Part shown: one piece after another, positions 20,022 through 30,579 of the stretch
How the letters are laid out: the number at the start of each line of letters is the position of its first letter
Position numbering within the stretch: the stretch's first letter is position 1
Source: an uncultured Eubacteriales bacterium
GTDB taxonomy: Bacteria; Bacillota; Clostridia; Christensenellales; Borkfalkiaceae
Direction: 5' to 3'
Assembly (NCBI GenBank): GCA_902767225.1
Contig: CACXGN010000001.1
Coordinates: 124,001-188,000, forward strand
Length of the DNA stretch: 64,000 nucleotides
Program-made: the position numbers and the translations under genes
Notes under the pieces: generated by a model
The model's input: the letters and a program-made list of their open reading frames with translations, nothing else
What the model was told of the DNA's origin: nothing
Databases searched by the model: none

Positions 20022-23000
20022 ATGTTTGAACTTAACAATTTTGACTCAATACAGATAGGAGTTGCGTCTCCCGAAAAAATCAGAAGTTGGTCTCACGGCG
20101 AAGTTACGAAGCCCGAAACCATAAATTACAGAACGCAAAAACCCGAAATGGGCGGTCTTTTCTGCGAAAGAATTTTCGGGCCGACCAAAGACTGGGAGTG
20201 CCACTGCGGAAAGTATAAACGTATCCGTTATAAAGGCGTTATATGCGATAAGTGCGGCGTTGAAGTTACTAAATCCAAAGTTCGTCGTGACCGTATGGGG
20301 CACATCGAACTTGCCGCTCCCGTTTCGCACATTTGGTATTTCAAGGGCGTTCCGTCGAGAATAGGTCTTATGCTCGATATGAGCCCCAAGGCGTTAGAGC
20401 AGGTATTATACTTTGCAAGCCACGTCGTTTTGGATCCGGGCACTACTCCGCTCGAATACAAACAGGTAATAAACGATAGGGAAAAGATCGAACTCGAAAC
20501 GCAATACGGCGTTGGATCATTTAAAACCGGTATGGGTGCGGAAGCCATCAAAGAACTTTTAATGGCAATAGATCTCGATAAAGAAAGCGCGGAAACCAAG
20601 AAGATTTTGGAAGAAAACTCTTCGGGGCAAAAAAGACTTCGCGCGGTTAAAAGGATAGAGATAATCGAAGCGTTCAGAAAGAGCGGCAATCGCCCCGAAT
20701 GGATGATACTTGACGTTCTTCCCGTAATTCCGCCCGAACTTCGCCCGATGGTACAACTCGACGGCGGCAGATTTGCGACTTCCGACCTTAACGATCTTTA
20801 TAGACGTGTTATAAACAGAAACAACCGTCTTAAAAAACTTATGGAACTAGGCGCGCCCGAGATAATCATAAGAAACGAAAAGAGAATGCTTCAAGAAGCG
20901 GTTGACGCTCTTATCGACAACGGCAGACGCGGTAAGGCTATAAGCGGCGCGGGAAACAGAGAACTTAAATCTCTTTCCGGCATGCTCCGTGGTAAGCAAG
21001 GTCGTTTCCGTCAAAACCTTTTGGGTAAGCGTGTCGACTACTCCGGTCGTTCGGTTATCGTAGTCGGTCCTGAACTTAAACTCTATCAATGCGGTCTTCC
21101 GAAAGAAATGGCGATCGAACTTTTCAAACCGTTCGTTATGAAAAAACTCGTTGAAAAGAACATCTGCCACAACATAAAGAACGCAAAACGCACGGTAGAA
21201 CGCGCCAAAACCGAAGTATGGGACGTTTTGGAAGAAGTAATTAAAGATCACCCCGTTCTTTTAAACCGTGCACCTACGCTTCACAGACTTTCGATTCAGG
21301 CTTTCGAGCCCGTTCTTATCGAAGGCAGAGCGATCAAACTCCACCCGCTTGTCTGCGGCGCGTTCAACGCCGACTTCGACGGCGACCAAATGGCAGTTCA
21401 CGTTCCGCTATCGGTCGAAGCGCAAGCGGAAGCAAGATTTTTGATGCTTGCTTCTAACAACATCTTAAAACTTTCCGACGGTAAGCCGGTTATGAGTCCT
21501 ACCCAGGATATGGTCATGGGTTCATACTACCTTACGCTTATCAGACGTCATATAGGCGAAAAATACAACGAAAAGGGCAGAAAGGACGAAAACGGCACCG
21601 TTTACGGCGTTCCCGAATATTTGGTTTCCTATTCTTCACCCGAAGAAGCGTTGATGGCTTATCAGACGGGAAAGATCAGATTGCAAGACGAAATCGTCGT
21701 CCGCAGAACGGTAAACGTAAACGGAGAAGAAGTTTCCGGCAGAGTTAAAACATCGGTCGGTAAAATAATCTTCAACGAAGCTATTCCGCAGACGCTCGGC
21801 TTTGTCGAAAGAAAAGAAAAAGAAGACTATCTCAAATACGAAATAGATAAACTTGTCGGCAAGAAAGATTTACAGAAGATCGTAGGCGCGTGCTTTAAGC
21901 GCCACGGCGCAAGTTGTGCGGCTGACGTTCTTGATAAGATCAAGGCGTTAGGATATAAATATTCTACTATCGGCGCAATAACCACCAGCGTATTCGATAT
22001 GCACATGCCGAAAGAAAAACCCGCTATCTTAAAGGCGGCGGAAGAGAAAGTCTTAAAGGTTGAAGAATTCTATAAGTCCGGTTATATCACCGACGACGAA
22101 AGATACAAAAAAGTCGTTTCTATTTGGAAGAAAGCAACCGACGACGTTACCGAAAAGCTTAAAGGAACGCTTGACGAGTTCAACCCGATCCTTATGATGG
22201 CTAACTCCGGTGCGCGTGGTTCTATCGACCAGATCAAGCAGCTTGCGGGTATGCGTGGACTTATGACCGATCCTAACGGTAAAACCATCGAAATCCCCGT
22301 TAAGTCTTGCTTCCGTGAAGGACTTTCCGTTCTCGAATACTTTATTTCTTCGCACGGCGGAAGAAAAGGTCTCGCGGATACCGCTCTTAAAACGGCGGAC
22401 TCCGGTTATCTTACCAGAAGACTTGTCGACGTTTCGCAAGAAGTTATCGTCAGAGAAGACGACTGTTTTGCAGAACTCGGCGAAGCGCCCAAGGGAATTA
22501 AGGTTTCCGCTATTTACGGTAGCAAAGGCAAACTTATCGAAGGCTTGCGCGATCGTATCGCGGGCAGATTCGTCGTTTCAGACGTCGTAAATCCCAAAAC
22601 CGGCGAAGTTATGGTAAAAGCCGGCGAAATGATTTCCGAAGACATGGCGGACGAAATCGTAAACGCAGGCGTTGAAGAAGTAGAAATCAGAAGCGTATTC
22701 ACCTGTAAATCCAAGACGGGCGTTTGCGCGAAATGTTACGGTAAGAACATGAGTAACAACCTTCCCGTTCAGAAGGGCGAAGCGGTCGGTATCATTGCCG
22801 CGCAGTCCATAGGTGAACCGGGAACGCAGCTCACCATGAGAACCTTCCACACCGGCGGTATCGCAAGCACGGGCGACATAACGCAAGGTCTTCCGAGAGT
22901 CGAAGAACTTTTCGAAGCCAGAAAGCCCAAGCACGCCGCTATAGTCAGCGAGTATTCCGGAACAGTTTCCATTACCGAAAAAGATAAACTTATTCACGTT

Positions 23001-23633
23001 ATAATAAATACCGACGACGGCGAAACCAAGGACTATACTATTCCGTTCGGAACGGGCGTTGCCGTTAAAGAAGGCGAAAGGGTAGAACCCGGTTCGGTTT
23101 TGACCAACGGTTCGGTTTATCCGCAGGATATATTAAAGACCAAAGGTATCAAGGGCGTTCAGGATTACATCTTGAAAGAAATTCAGGACGTTTACCGCAC
23201 TCAGGGCGTTGATATCAACGATAAGCACGTTGAAATAATCGTTCGTCAGATGATGAAGAAAGTTCAGGTCGAAAACCCCGGAGACACCGAAATTCTCCCC
23301 GGCGAAAAGATCGATCTTTATAGATTCGAAGAAGAGACGATGAAAGCGCTCGAAAACGGTTTAAGACCCCCCGTCGGCAAGAGAATACTTTTGGGTATCA
23401 CGAAAGCCGCGCTCGCGAAAGAAAGTTTCTTATCCGCAGCGTCTTTCCAAGAAACCGCAAGAGTTTTGACCGAAGCCGCGATCAACAACAAGATCGATCC
23501 GCTTTTGGGTCTTAAAGAAAACGTTATTATCGGTAAACTTATCCCCGCAGGAACGGGAATTAAAGATTATAAGAACGTTTCGCCGCAAGTCGTTACCAAA
23601 AGTTCGGCAAGCGAAGAAATCACGGTCGAATAA
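20022..23633 (+). CDS. rpoC: DNA-directed RNA polymerase subunit beta-prime
   Basis: Second large catalytic subunit (1203 aa). The N-terminal zinc finger is Cys-His-Cys-Gly-Lys-Tyr-Lys-Arg with Cys-Asp-Lys-Cys-Gly (~60-78). The active-site [10 protein letters not shown] that binds catalytic Mg lies near residue 450. The second zinc site, [13 protein letters not shown], is near 895-907, and the trigger-loop-type Met-Arg-Thr-Phe-His-Thr-Gly-Gly follows at ~940. A strong GGGAGGT site precedes the ATG, 14 bp after rpoB. No terminator is evident downstream. Confidence 0.98.
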   Translation: MFELNNFDSIQIGVASPEKIRSWSHGEVTKPETINYRTQKPEMGGLFCERIFGPTKDWECHCGKYKRIRYKGVICDKCGVEVTKSKVRRDRMGHIELAAPVSHIWYFKGVPSRIGLMLDMSPKALEQVLYFASHVVLDPGTTPLEYKQVINDREKIELETQYGVGSFKTGMGAEAIKELLMAIDLDKESAETKKILEENSSGQKRLRAVKRIEIIEAFRKSGNRPEWMILDVLPVIPPELRPMVQLDGGRFATSDLNDLYRRVINRNNRLKKLMELGAPEIIIRNEKRMLQEAVDALIDNGRRGKAISGAGNRELKSLSGMLRGKQGRFRQNLLGKRVDYSGRSVIVVGPELKLYQCGLPKEMAIELFKPFVMKKLVEKNICHNIKNAKRTVERAKTEVWDVLEEVIKDHPVLLNRAPTLHRLSIQAFEPVLIEGRAIKLHPLVCGAFNADFDGDQMAVHVPLSVEAQAEARFLMLASNNILKLSDGKPVMSPTQDMVMGSYYLTLIRRHIGEKYNEKGRKDENGTVYGVPEYLVSYSSPEEALMAYQTGKIRLQDEIVVRRTVNVNGEEVSGRVKTSVGKIIFNEAIPQTLGFVERKEKEDYLKYEIDKLVGKKDLQKIVGACFKRHGASCAADVLDKIKALGYKYSTIGAITTSVFDMHMPKEKPAILKAAEEKVLKVEEFYKSGYITDDERYKKVVSIWKKATDDVTEKLKGTLDEFNPILMMANSGARGSIDQIKQLAGMRGLMTDPNGKTIEIPVKSCFREGLSVLEYFISSHGGRKGLADTALKTADSGYLTRRLVDVSQEVIVREDDCFAELGEAPKGIKVSAIYGSKGKLIEGLRDRIAGRFVVSDVVNPKTGEVMVKAGEMISEDMADEIVNAGVEEVEIRSVFTCKSKTGVCAKCYGKNMSNNLPVQKGEAVGIIAAQSIGEPGTQLTMRTFHTGGIASTGDITQGLPRVEELFEARKPKHAAIVSEYSGTVSITEKDKLIHVIINTDDGETKDYTIPFGTGVAVKEGERVEPGSVLTNGSVYPQDILKTKGIKGVQDYILKEIQDVYRTQGVDINDKHVEIIVRQMMKKVQVENPGDTEILPGEKIDLYRFEEETMKALENGLRPPVGKRILLGITKAALAKESFLSAASFQETARVLTEAAINNKIDPLLGLKENVIIGKLIPAGTGIKDYKNVSPQVVTKSSASEEITVE

Positions 23634-23666
23634 TCCGTAAAAAAGTTTAAAAGCGATATAATTTAT

Positions 23667-23696
23667 TTGACTTTATCAAAGGTTTTTTGGTAAAAT
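23667..23696 (+). promoter_or_regulatory. Promoter of the str operon (rpsL-rpsG-fusA)
   Basis: TTGACT (23667-23672), 18 bp, TAAAAT (23691-23696), 105 bp before rpsL. Confidence 0.65.
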
Positions 23697-23704
23697 ATAA
23701 ACTT

Positions 23705-23790
23705 GTCGGAAGAAGATTCCGACTATAAAAAGATTTCCGAAACGGAGTTTTCCGAATCCGTTTTCCGAATAAATCCGAAAAAATATAAGG
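23705..23790 (+). promoter_or_regulatory. Structured rpsL leader with repeated TCCGAA motifs
   Basis: GTCGGAA (23705-23711) and TTCCGAC (23717-23723) form a perfect 7-bp hairpin with loop GAAGA. AAACGGA (23740-23746) and TCCGTTT (23757-23763) form a second. The motif TCCGAA or TCCGAT-like recurs four times between 23717 and 23782, so alternative pairings are possible. It precedes the AAGGAGG site of rpsL. Confidence 0.45.
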
Positions 23791-23800
23791 AGGTAATTAA

Positions 23801-24172
23801 ATGCCTACAATTCAACAGTTAATCAGACAGGGCAGAAAGAAAATAACCTATAAGTCCAAGTCGCCTATTCTCGACGAATGTCCTCAAAAGCGCGGCGTAT
23901 GCTTATCCGTTACCACCACTACCCCGAAAAAACCTAACTCTGCACTCCGTAAGATTGCCAGAGTAAGATTAACCAACAAGATGGAAGGTATCGTCTATAT
24001 CCCCGGCGAAGGTCACAACCTTCAGGAACATAGCTCGGTGCTTATCCGTGGCGGAAGAGTTAAAGACTTGCCGGGCGTAAGATATCATATCGTTCGCGGC
24101 GCTTTAGATACCGCCGGCGTTGCAAAACGTAAACAGGCTCGTTCACGTTACGGCGCTAAAAAACCTAAATAA
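23801..24172 (+). CDS. rpsL: 30S ribosomal protein S12
   Basis: Decoding-centre protein of the small subunit. The universally conserved streptomycin-region segment [13 protein letters not shown] (~40-53) and the second loop [11 protein letters not shown] (~86-96) are intact, with the Lys residues whose mutation gives streptomycin resistance in the wild-type state. Full length (123 aa). First gene of the rpsL-rpsG-fusA order. Confidence 0.98.
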   Translation: MPTIQQLIRQGRKKITYKSKSPILDECPQKRGVCLSVTTTTPKKPNSALRKIARVRLTNKMEGIVYIPGEGHNLQEHSSVLIRGGRVKDLPGVRYHIVRGALDTAGVAKRKQARSRYGAKKPK

Positions 24173-24209
24173 TTTTAAGTAAGAAATTATTGAACTAATA
24201 CCTACTTAT

Positions 24210-24340
24210 AATCGGAAAATTCGGAAAATAAACCCGATTTGGTAGGCAGTATGTCGAAAGACAGAAGATTCGCTACCCTTTGGGCAAGCGATAGCTGTAC
24301 TAAGTTAAGGGTTTTCCCTTAAAAAGCGCGAAATTCGCGC
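24210..24340 (+). promoter_or_regulatory. Structured rpsL-rpsG intergenic RNA, candidate S7 control site
   Basis: The 194-bp gap is unusually long for this operon and full of pairing: AATCGG (24210-24215) with CCGATT (24234-24239); GGTAG (24241-24245) closing with CTACC (24273-24277) around a TGTC-GAAA-GACA hairpin (24252-24263, a GNRA tetraloop); TTAAGGG-TTTT-CCCTTAA (24305-24322); and GCGCGAA/TTCGCGC (24326-24340) just before AAAGGAGG. In E. coli the S12-S7 spacer is where S7 represses translation; a similar role here is inference. Confidence 0.45.
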
Positions 24341-24363
24341 AAAAAAATTTAAAGGAGGATTAA

Positions 24364-24837
<474 letters not shown>

Positions 24838-24851
24838 TCAGGAGAAAGATT

Positions 24852-26921
24852 ATGCCTAAAGAATTTGATTTAAGCACAACCAGAAATATAGGTATAATGG
24901 CGCACATCGATGCCGGTAAAACGACCACTACCGAAAGAATTTTGTTCTACACGGGCAAAACTCATAAACTCGGCGAGGTTCACGAAGGCGAAGCAACCAT
25001 GGACTGGATGGTTCAAGAACAGGAACGCGGAATCACCATTACTTCCGCGGCTACCACTTGCTACTGGAAAGGCACCAGAATCAATATAATCGACACCCCC
25101 GGGCACGTTGACTTTACCGTAGAAGTTGAAAGATCTCTCCGTGTTTTGGACGGCGCTGTTGCAACGTTTTGTGCAAAGGGCGGCGTTGAACCCCAGAGTG
25201 AAACCGTTTGGCGTCAGGCGGATAAGTATAAAGTTCCGAGAATCGCATACGTTAACAAGATGGATATCAACGGCGCAAACTACTATCACGCGATAGAAAT
25301 GATGCACGAAAGACTTCATACCAACGCTATCCCGATCTTACTTCCTATCGGAAAAGAAGATACTTTCGCGGGTGTTGTAGACGTTATCACCAGAAAGGCG
25401 GATATCTATAAAGACGACCTTGGTAAAGATATCGAAGTTACCGACGTTCCTGCGGATATGGTAGACGAAGTCGAAAAATATCACGCAATGATCGTCGAAG
25501 CGGCTGCCGAAATGGACGACGCGCTTATGGATAAATACTTTGAAGAAGGCGACCTTTCGGTCGAAGAGATCAAAGCAGGTTTAAGAAAAGCGACGCTCGC
25601 CATGAAGGTTACTCCCGTTCTCTGCGGTTCATCTTATAAAAACAAGGGCGTTCAAAACCTTTTGGACGCGATAGTTGATTATCTTCCCAACCCGCTTGAT
25701 ATAGGTCAGATCGTCGGAACTAATCCCGACGGTGCGGAAGAAGACAGAAAGCCCTCGGCGGACGAACCGTTCTGCGGCTTGGCGTTTAAGATCATGACCG
25801 ACCCGTTCGTCGGTAAACTCGCGTTTTTCCGCGCATATTCCGGCGTATTGAAAACCGGTTCTTACGTTTATAACAGTGTTAAGGGTAAAAAGGAAAGGGT
25901 TGCGAGAATACTTCGTATGCACGCAAACCACAGAGAAGAAGTCGAAGAAGTTGCTGCGGGCGAAATCTGCGCGCTTGTAGGTCTTAAAGAAACCACTACG
26001 GGCGATACGCTTTGCGATGAAAATCACCCCATCATCCTTGAAAAGATGGAATTCCCGGATCCCGTTATTCAGGTCGCTATCGAACCGAAAACCAAAGCGG
26101 GACAGGAAAAGATGGGCTTTGCGCTCGCTAAACTTGCCGAAGAAGATCCGTCGTTCAAAACTTATACCGACGGCGAAACCGGTCAGACCATTATCGCAGG
26201 TATGGGCGAACTTCACCTTGAAATTATCGTTGACAGACTTCTCCGTGAATTCAGGGTAGAAGCAAACGTAGGTAAACCGCAAGTTGCTTATAAAGAAACT
26301 ATCCGTCAGGCGGTTGACGCAGAAGGCTTATTCAAACGTCAAACCGGCGGTCACGGTCAATACGGTCATTGTAAAATTCACCTTATTCCGCAAGAACCCG
26401 GTAAAGGTTACGAATTCGTTGACGAAACAGTCGGCGGCTCTATTCCGAAAGAATTTATTCAGCCGATCAATAAAGGTATCCAAGAAGCCGCAAGAAACGG
26501 TATACTCGCAGGATACGAAGTCGTTGACTTCAAAGTCGTCGTTTACGACGGAAGTTATCACGACGTCGACTCGTCCGAAATGGCGTTTAAGGTTGCCGGT
26601 AGCATGGCGTTAAAAGACGGTCTTGCTAAGGCTAAGTGCGTTATCTTAGAACCGATAATGAAGGTAGAAATTCTTACGCCGGACGCATATTTCGGCGACG
26701 TTATGGGTAACGTAACCAGCCGTAGGGGAATAATCCAAGGCACCGAAGACAGAAGCGGCGTTAAGGTTATAGACGCGCATATTCCGCTTGCGGAAATGTT
26801 CGGATACGCAACCGATCTCCGTTCCAGAACTCAGGGCCGCGGTAACTACACTATGCAGTTCGACCACTATGCGGAAGTTCCGAAGTCGGTCGCTGAAAAG
26901 ATAATAGGCAAAAAAGCCTGA
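24852..26921 (+). CDS. fusA: Elongation factor G
   Basis: Translocation GTPase, 689 aa, domains I-V complete. G1 loop Ala-His-Ile-Asp-Ala-Gly-Lys-Thr-Thr (~17-25), switch II Asp-Thr-Pro-Gly-His-Val-Asp-Phe (~80), NKMD at ~135. Domain IV contains Gly-Gly-His-Gly-Gln-Tyr-Gly-His (~500) and the C-terminus has Arg-Gly-Ile-Ile-Gln-Gly. AGGAGAA precedes the ATG. It is a canonical EF-G rather than a tetracycline-resistance or EF-G2 paralogue, judged by context and intact motifs. The stop codon overlaps a weak AGGC/GCCT hairpin; tuf has its own promoter. Confidence 0.98.
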   Translation: MPKEFDLSTTRNIGIMAHIDAGKTTTTERILFYTGKTHKLGEVHEGEATMDWMVQEQERGITITSAATTCYWKGTRINIIDTPGHVDFTVEVERSLRVLDGAVATFCAKGGVEPQSETVWRQADKYKVPRIAYVNKMDINGANYYHAIEMMHERLHTNAIPILLPIGKEDTFAGVVDVITRKADIYKDDLGKDIEVTDVPADMVDEVEKYHAMIVEAAAEMDDALMDKYFEEGDLSVEEIKAGLRKATLAMKVTPVLCGSSYKNKGVQNLLDAIVDYLPNPLDIGQIVGTNPDGAEEDRKPSADEPFCGLAFKIMTDPFVGKLAFFRAYSGVLKTGSYVYNSVKGKKERVARILRMHANHREEVEEVAAGEICALVGLKETTTGDTLCDENHPIILEKMEFPDPVIQVAIEPKTKAGQEKMGFALAKLAEEDPSFKTYTDGETGQTIIAGMGELHLEIIVDRLLREFRVEANVGKPQVAYKETIRQAVDAEGLFKRQTGGHGQYGHCKIHLIPQEPGKGYEFVDETVGGSIPKEFIQPINKGIQEAARNGILAGYEVVDFKVVVYDGSYHDVDSSEMAFKVAGSMALKDGLAKAKCVILEPIMKVEILTPDAYFGDVMGNVTSRRGIIQGTEDRSGVKVIDAHIPLAEMFGYATDLRSRTQGRGNYTMQFDHYAEVPKSVAEKIIGKKA

Positions 26922-26928
26922 TTTATCG

Positions 26929-26957
26929 TTGACAATTGATAAAAACTATTGTAAAAT
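26929..26957 (+). promoter_or_regulatory. Strong promoter of tuf
   Basis: TTGACA (26929-26934), 17 bp, TAAAAT (26952-26957), starting 8 bp after the fusA stop. It allows EF-Tu to be made independently of EF-G. Confidence 0.82.
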
Positions 26958-27037
26958 AAATATAGTTTTTACGAAAAACCAAAAAAAAATAAAATAAAAA
27001 TAAAAAATAAACCACAAAAATTTGGAGGAAATTTCTT

Positions 27038-28258
27038 ATGGCAAAGGCTAAATTTGACAGAAGTAAACCGCACGTTAACATCGGTACTATCGGCCACGTT
27101 GACCACGGTAAAACCACCCTTACCGCCGCAATCACTATGACTTTGGCGGCGTTCGGCGAAGCTCAGAAAATGAGATATGACGAAATCGATAAGGCTCCTG
27201 AAGAAAAGGCAAGAGGTATAACAATCAATACCGCTCACGTTGAATATCAGACCGCTGCTCGTCACTATGCTCACGTTGACTGCCCCGGCCACGCAGACTA
27301 TGTTAAAAACATGATCACCGGTGCTGCTCAGATGGACGGCGCGATCTTGGTCGTTGCTGCTACCGACGGCCCGATGCCCCAGACGAGAGAACACATTCTT
27401 CTCGCTCGTCAGGTTGGCGTTCCTTATATCGTAGTATTCTTGAACAAGTGCGATCAGTTAGACGATCCCGAACTTTTGGAACTCGTTGAAATGGAAATCA
27501 GAGAACTTTTGAACGAATACGGTTTCCCCGGAGACGATACCCCCATCATCAAGGGTTCTGCTCTTAAAGCGCTTGAATATGCTCAGGGCGATCACACCGC
27601 TGAAGAAATCAAGAACGCTCCCGAATGCAAATGCATCTTCGAACTTATGGACGCTGTAGATACCTACATCCCGACTCCTGAAAGAGACGATGCGAAACCC
27701 TTCCTTCTCCCTGTAGAAGACGTATTCACGATCTCCGGTCGTGGAACCGTTGCTACCGGCAGAGTTGAAAGAGGTGTTGCTCACGTTAACGATCCCGCTG
27801 AAATCGTTGGTCTTTCCGACGAATCCAGAAACACCGTTATTACCGGTCTTGAAATGTTCAGAAAACTTCTTGACGAAGCACAGGCAGGCGACAACGTAGG
27901 TGCGCTTTTACGTGGTATCGACAAAAAGGACATCGAACGTGGACAAGTTATCGCTAAACCCGGTTCGGTTAAACCTCACACCGAATTTGAAGGTCAGGTT
28001 TATATCCTTACCAAAGAAGAAGGCGGAAGACACACTCCTTTCTTTAACAACTATCGTCCTCAGTTCTATTTCAGAACGACCGACGTTACCGGTTCTATCC
28101 AACTTCCCGAAGGCGTAGAAATGGTTATGCCCGGCGATAACGTTAAAATGGACGTTAAGCTTATAACCCCCGTCGCTATGGAAGAAGGTCTCCGTTTCGC
28201 TATCCGTGAAGGCGGCAGAACGGTAGGTTCCGGCGTTGTTTCCAAAATCGTTAAATAA
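27038..28258 (+). CDS. tuf: Elongation factor Tu
   Basis: Delivers aminoacyl-tRNA to the ribosome. G1 Gly-His-Val-Asp-His-Gly-Lys-Thr-Thr (~19-27), switch I Glu-Lys-Ala-Arg-Gly-Ile-Thr-Ile, switch II Asp-Cys-Pro-Gly-His-Ala-Asp-Tyr and Asn-Lys-Cys-Asp are intact, and Val-Gly-Ser-Gly-Val-Val-Ser closes domain III. At 406 aa it is slightly longer than usual because of a short insertion with two cysteines (Pro-Glu-Cys-Lys-Cys, ~195) in the G domain. Codon choice shifts toward GCT, CTT and GGT, as in very highly expressed genes. Its own promoter and terminator make it monocistronic. Confidence 0.98.
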   Translation: MAKAKFDRSKPHVNIGTIGHVDHGKTTLTAAITMTLAAFGEAQKMRYDEIDKAPEEKARGITINTAHVEYQTAARHYAHVDCPGHADYVKNMITGAAQMDGAILVVAATDGPMPQTREHILLARQVGVPYIVVFLNKCDQLDDPELLELVEMEIRELLNEYGFPGDDTPIIKGSALKALEYAQGDHTAEEIKNAPECKCIFELMDAVDTYIPTPERDDAKPFLLPVEDVFTISGRGTVATGRVERGVAHVNDPAEIVGLSDESRNTVITGLEMFRKLLDEAQAGDNVGALLRGIDKKDIERGQVIAKPGSVKPHTEFEGQVYILTKEEGGRHTPFFNNYRPQFYFRTTDVTGSIQLPEGVEMVMPGDNVKMDVKLITPVAMEEGLRFAIREGGRTVGSGVVSKIVK

Positions 28259-28285
28259 TTAGCGAATAGGAATAAAACAAATTAT

Positions 28286-28318
28286 AAAAAGGTGCGTTTA
28301 TAACGCACCTTTTTGATT
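28286..28318 (+). terminator. Terminator of tuf
   Basis: AAAAAGGTGCGTT and AACGCACCTTTTT form a perfect stem with a TATA loop and T-tail. Confidence 0.88.
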
Positions 28319-28340
28319 TTAATTTATATTTTCAAAAAAT

Positions 28341-28372
28341 AAAAGCCTTGTGAATTTTTCACAAGGCTTTTG
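28341..28372. terminator. Bidirectional terminator, serves hup
   Basis: AAAAGCCTTGTGAA and TTCACAAGGCTTTT form a long perfect stem with T/A tails on both strands, just downstream of the minus-strand HU gene. Confidence 0.82.
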
Positions 28373-28385
28373 TATTCGGGTTTAA

Positions 28386-28655
28386 TTAAAAAGAATCTTT
28401 ATAGGCTTTTCCGAATTTGAATACCGGAGTTCTTGAAGCGGCGATACTGATTTTTTCGCCAGTTTTGGGATTGATTCCTTCTCTAGCGTCTTTACATTTT
28501 AGTTCAAAGGTTCCGAAACCTGAGATCTGAATTTTTTCCCCGTTTTTCAAATTCTCCGTGATGGCATCGACGACAGCGTCGAATGCGGTAGCGGCATCTT
28601 TTAACGTGATGCCGGCGTTATTTGCGATCGATCTTATCAAGTCACTCTTATTCAT
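28386..28655 (-). CDS. hup: DNA-binding protein HU
   Basis: Nucleoid protein of 89 aa. Met-Asn-Lys-Ser-Asp-Leu-Ile opening, Ile-Gln-Ile-Ser-Gly-Phe-Gly-Thr-Phe-Glu (~43-52), and the DNA-grasping arm with Arg-Glu-Gly-Ile-Asn-Pro-Lys-Thr-Gly-Glu (~58-67) are all typical; Arg-Asn-Pro is replaced by Gly-Ile-Asn-Pro. A GGAGG site precedes the ATG on the minus strand. Likely promoter on the minus strand: TTGAAA (complement of 28706-28711), 16 bp, TATAAT (complement of 28684-28689). Confidence 0.95.
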   Translation of the reverse strand: MNKSDLIRSIANNAGITLKDAATAFDAVVDAITENLKNGEKIQISGFGTFELKCKDAREGINPKTGEKISIAASRTPVFKFGKAYKDSF

Positions 28656-28683
28656 ATATTAACCTCCGAAGTTTCTTATGATT

Positions 28684-28711
28684 ATTATACCATACGGAAA
28701 TTTTTTTTCAA
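28684..28711 (-). promoter_or_regulatory. Promoter of hup
   Basis: Minus-strand TTGAAA, 16 bp, TATAAT, about 30 bp before the hup start codon. Confidence 0.65.
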
Positions 28712-28833
28712 TACCTTTTTTAAAAAAACTGTCGAAAATAGGGTGATTTTAGCGCATTTTATGCAAAAAAGTCCACTTTTTTATAATTCTATTGACTTTT
28801 TTTCTTTTTTCGGTTAATCTTAAAACTGATATT

Positions 28834-30081
28834 ATGAAAGATAACAAAAGTATCGATCAATTAAATAACGTATATAACACGCTTTTTTGCGAAGAAAAAG
28901 AACAATATTTTTCAAAGTTTTACGGCGGAAACTATATCGAAAACTTTCGGTTTATTATTTCCAAAGAAGCGCCGAGTTCGCAAATAGCGTTTATAGCGAA
29001 AAAGCAAACGTATTTAAAATTCATAAAGCCGCTTACCGACGCCATTAATTCGCTTTCGGGAAAGATTGCTGGGCTTATAATAGAGGACGGCTTTCTATCG
29101 GTTGACGCTTTAAGCGAAATCTTTAATCTTCCGGACGACGTGCGCCTTGCGGTAACGTTTGACGCGGAACTTTTTGAAAGCCTTGCATATTATTGCAATT
29201 TCAAGGGTATTCCGCTTGTTCTTATCCCGCAAAATACGATCACGAAAGGTATTTTATCAACCCAACTTTATATTAAAAACGGTAAAAAATCAGATAAAAT
29301 CAAAATATCCGTTAAAAGATATATCCTTTTGGATTTTGACCTTATAAAAAGCGGCGCTAATACGCTTGCAAGTTCTTATGCGGAGATAATGAGCAATCTT
29401 GCAGCCTTCACGGATTACAGGATATACGGCGCGGCGACGGGTGAAAAACTAAATAAAGCGGCGTATAACTTGGCGCGATCCGCTGTATACGACGAGTTCG
29501 ATATATTCAGCAAAAAACCCGAAGAGCGAGCCATATCGACTGTAAAAAACGGGATTTTTATCGAAATGGCGGCATCGCTTACAGACGGCAAGTTTATAGG
29601 CAGTTCCGTTCCGCAGATATTATCTTATTTTATTAAAGATAAAATATATAAAAATCTTGCGGCGATAAAACTATCCGCGGCATTTGAAACCTTTTATTTA
29701 TACAATCTTTTGACCGAACAGGGTTTTTTCAACGTTTTGCCTATTATAAACTATAATTCAAGGGCAGAAAAAGTGGCGGATTTTTTAGATATATCGGAAG
29801 AAGTTACCGTAAATAATTTACTTTCTCAAATAAATTCTATAAAACCGAACCTGAAAAAAGCGGAAGAAGTTTTTTATAAACTTAAAAGTGAAACTGCGGC
29901 GCTTTTAAAACTTAAAACCGGCGTTTTGAGCGCATATTCGGCGCTCGGTGGGGAAATCGTTAAAGAGGCGTTCGATAAAAAAGAAGTATTTTCAAAACTA
30001 AAATATGCGGGAGACACGCCTTTCGGAATAAACGGGCTATCCGTTCTTCGTGACGCGGGACTTTTGGAATACGAAATTTAA
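28834..30081 (+). CDS. Degenerate glycerol-1-phosphate-dehydrogenase-like protein
   Basis: 415 aa, family not firmly recognised. The order of elements resembles the iron-ADH-like fold of sn-glycerol-1-phosphate dehydrogenase/AraM. An N-terminal Rossmann-like half carries Arg-Leu-Ala-Val-Thr-Phe-Asp-Ala-Glu (~105) and Pro-Leu-Val-Leu-Ile-Pro-Gln-Asn-Thr (~130), then Leu-Leu-Asp-Phe-Asp-Leu-Ile, then a helical half with Ser-Ser-Tyr-Ala-Glu-Ile-Met-Ser-Asn-Leu-Ala-Ala-Phe-Thr-Asp. Where active enzymes keep metal-binding His residues, this one has Ser-Val-Pro-Gln-Ile-Leu-Ser-Tyr and Leu-Ala-Ala-Ile-Lys, so catalysis is doubtful. ATG 28834 replaces an upstream TTG; no Shine-Dalgarno is visible. 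Confidence 0.5.
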   Translation: MKDNKSIDQLNNVYNTLFCEEKEQYFSKFYGGNYIENFRFIISKEAPSSQIAFIAKKQTYLKFIKPLTDAINSLSGKIAGLIIEDGFLSVDALSEIFNLPDDVRLAVTFDAELFESLAYYCNFKGIPLVLIPQNTITKGILSTQLYIKNGKKSDKIKISVKRYILLDFDLIKSGANTLASSYAEIMSNLAAFTDYRIYGAATGEKLNKAAYNLARSAVYDEFDIFSKKPEERAISTVKNGIFIEMAASLTDGKFIGSSVPQILSYFIKDKIYKNLAAIKLSAAFETFYLYNLLTEQGFFNVLPIINYNSRAEKVADFLDISEEVTVNNLLSQINSIKPNLKKAEEVFYKLKSETAALLKLKTGVLSAYSALGGEIVKEAFDKKEVFSKLKYAGDTPFGINGLSVLRDAGLLEYEI

Positions 30082-30106
30082 TGGTATAAATAATAAAAAT
30101 ACGGCA

Positions 30107-30137
30107 ATACTCTCACCGAAACGGTGGGAGTATTTTT
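30107..30137 (+). terminator. Terminator-like hairpin containing the ribosome site of the next gene
   Basis: AATACTCTCACCG pairs with CGGTGGGAGTATT (13 bp with one G-U) around AAA, then TTTTT. GGGAG at 30126-30130, inside the 3' arm, is also the only Shine-Dalgarno for the ATG at 30138 (7-nt spacing). It can end upstream transcripts and, when folded, would hide the ribosome site. Confidence 0.78.
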
Positions 30138-30554
30138 ATGTTCAGAAAAATCGCTACGTTATTTTGCACCGCGGTGGCGCTGCTGTTATTATTCTACGCA
30201 AACTCCGCGCCCGTGTTTTCGGGGCTTTCGGATAAGTTTACGGTATACTGTTTTTCGCACTCGTCAAACGCGCAGGCGGTCGCGGTCTCCGATTTTTCCG
30301 CGCGGTTTATCCTTTCCAAAACGGGTGAAAGTTTTTCCGTGCCGAAAGGAAATCTTTCTCCCGAAGAAATATTTTCAAGGTATTCTGCCGTGCTTATTAA
30401 AACCGAAGAAACTTCGGAAGGCGTAAGTTATTTCGCTTTTTCTTCAAAAATCAGGTATAAAAAAACCGTCGATGGGAAAACCTTCAATATACAAGTTTTC
30501 GTGGGTGAAAAAACCGTTACAGTAGGAACGCCCATGATATACGGAAGTTATTGA
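30138..30554 (+). CDS. Small secreted YwmB-like protein
   Basis: 138 aa with an N-terminal membrane anchor or signal peptide (Leu-Phe-Cys-Thr-Ala-Val-Ala-Leu-Leu-Leu-Leu, ~residues 8-18). The rest is a small exported domain with Tyr-Phe-Ala-Phe-Ser-Ser-Lys-Ile-Arg-Tyr, Phe-Asn-Ile-Gln-Val-Phe-Val and a final Val-Gly-Thr-Pro-Met-Ile-Tyr-Gly-Ser-Tyr. This ending resembles the C-terminus of YwmB, which neighbours spoIID/spoIIQ in Firmicutes; the match is weak. The next gene is SpoIIQ-like, which fits. The ribosome site lies in the preceding hairpin. Confidence 0.55.
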   Translation: MFRKIATLFCTAVALLLLFYANSAPVFSGLSDKFTVYCFSHSSNAQAVAVSDFSARFILSKTGESFSVPKGNLSPEEIFSRYSAVLIKTEETSEGVSYFAFSSKIRYKKTVDGKTFNIQVFVGEKTVTVGTPMIYGSY

Positions 30555-30579
30555 TTACATATTAGTTTCGGAGGATTAT

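Noticed and set aside
25629..26282. 217-codon minus-strand frame inside fusA
   Set aside because: Antisense to EF-G with no ribosome site and shadow-like Phe/Arg/Val composition.
26907..26920. AGGC-AAAAAA-GCCT at the end of fusA as a terminator
   Set aside because: Only four base pairs with no real T-run; too weak to call.
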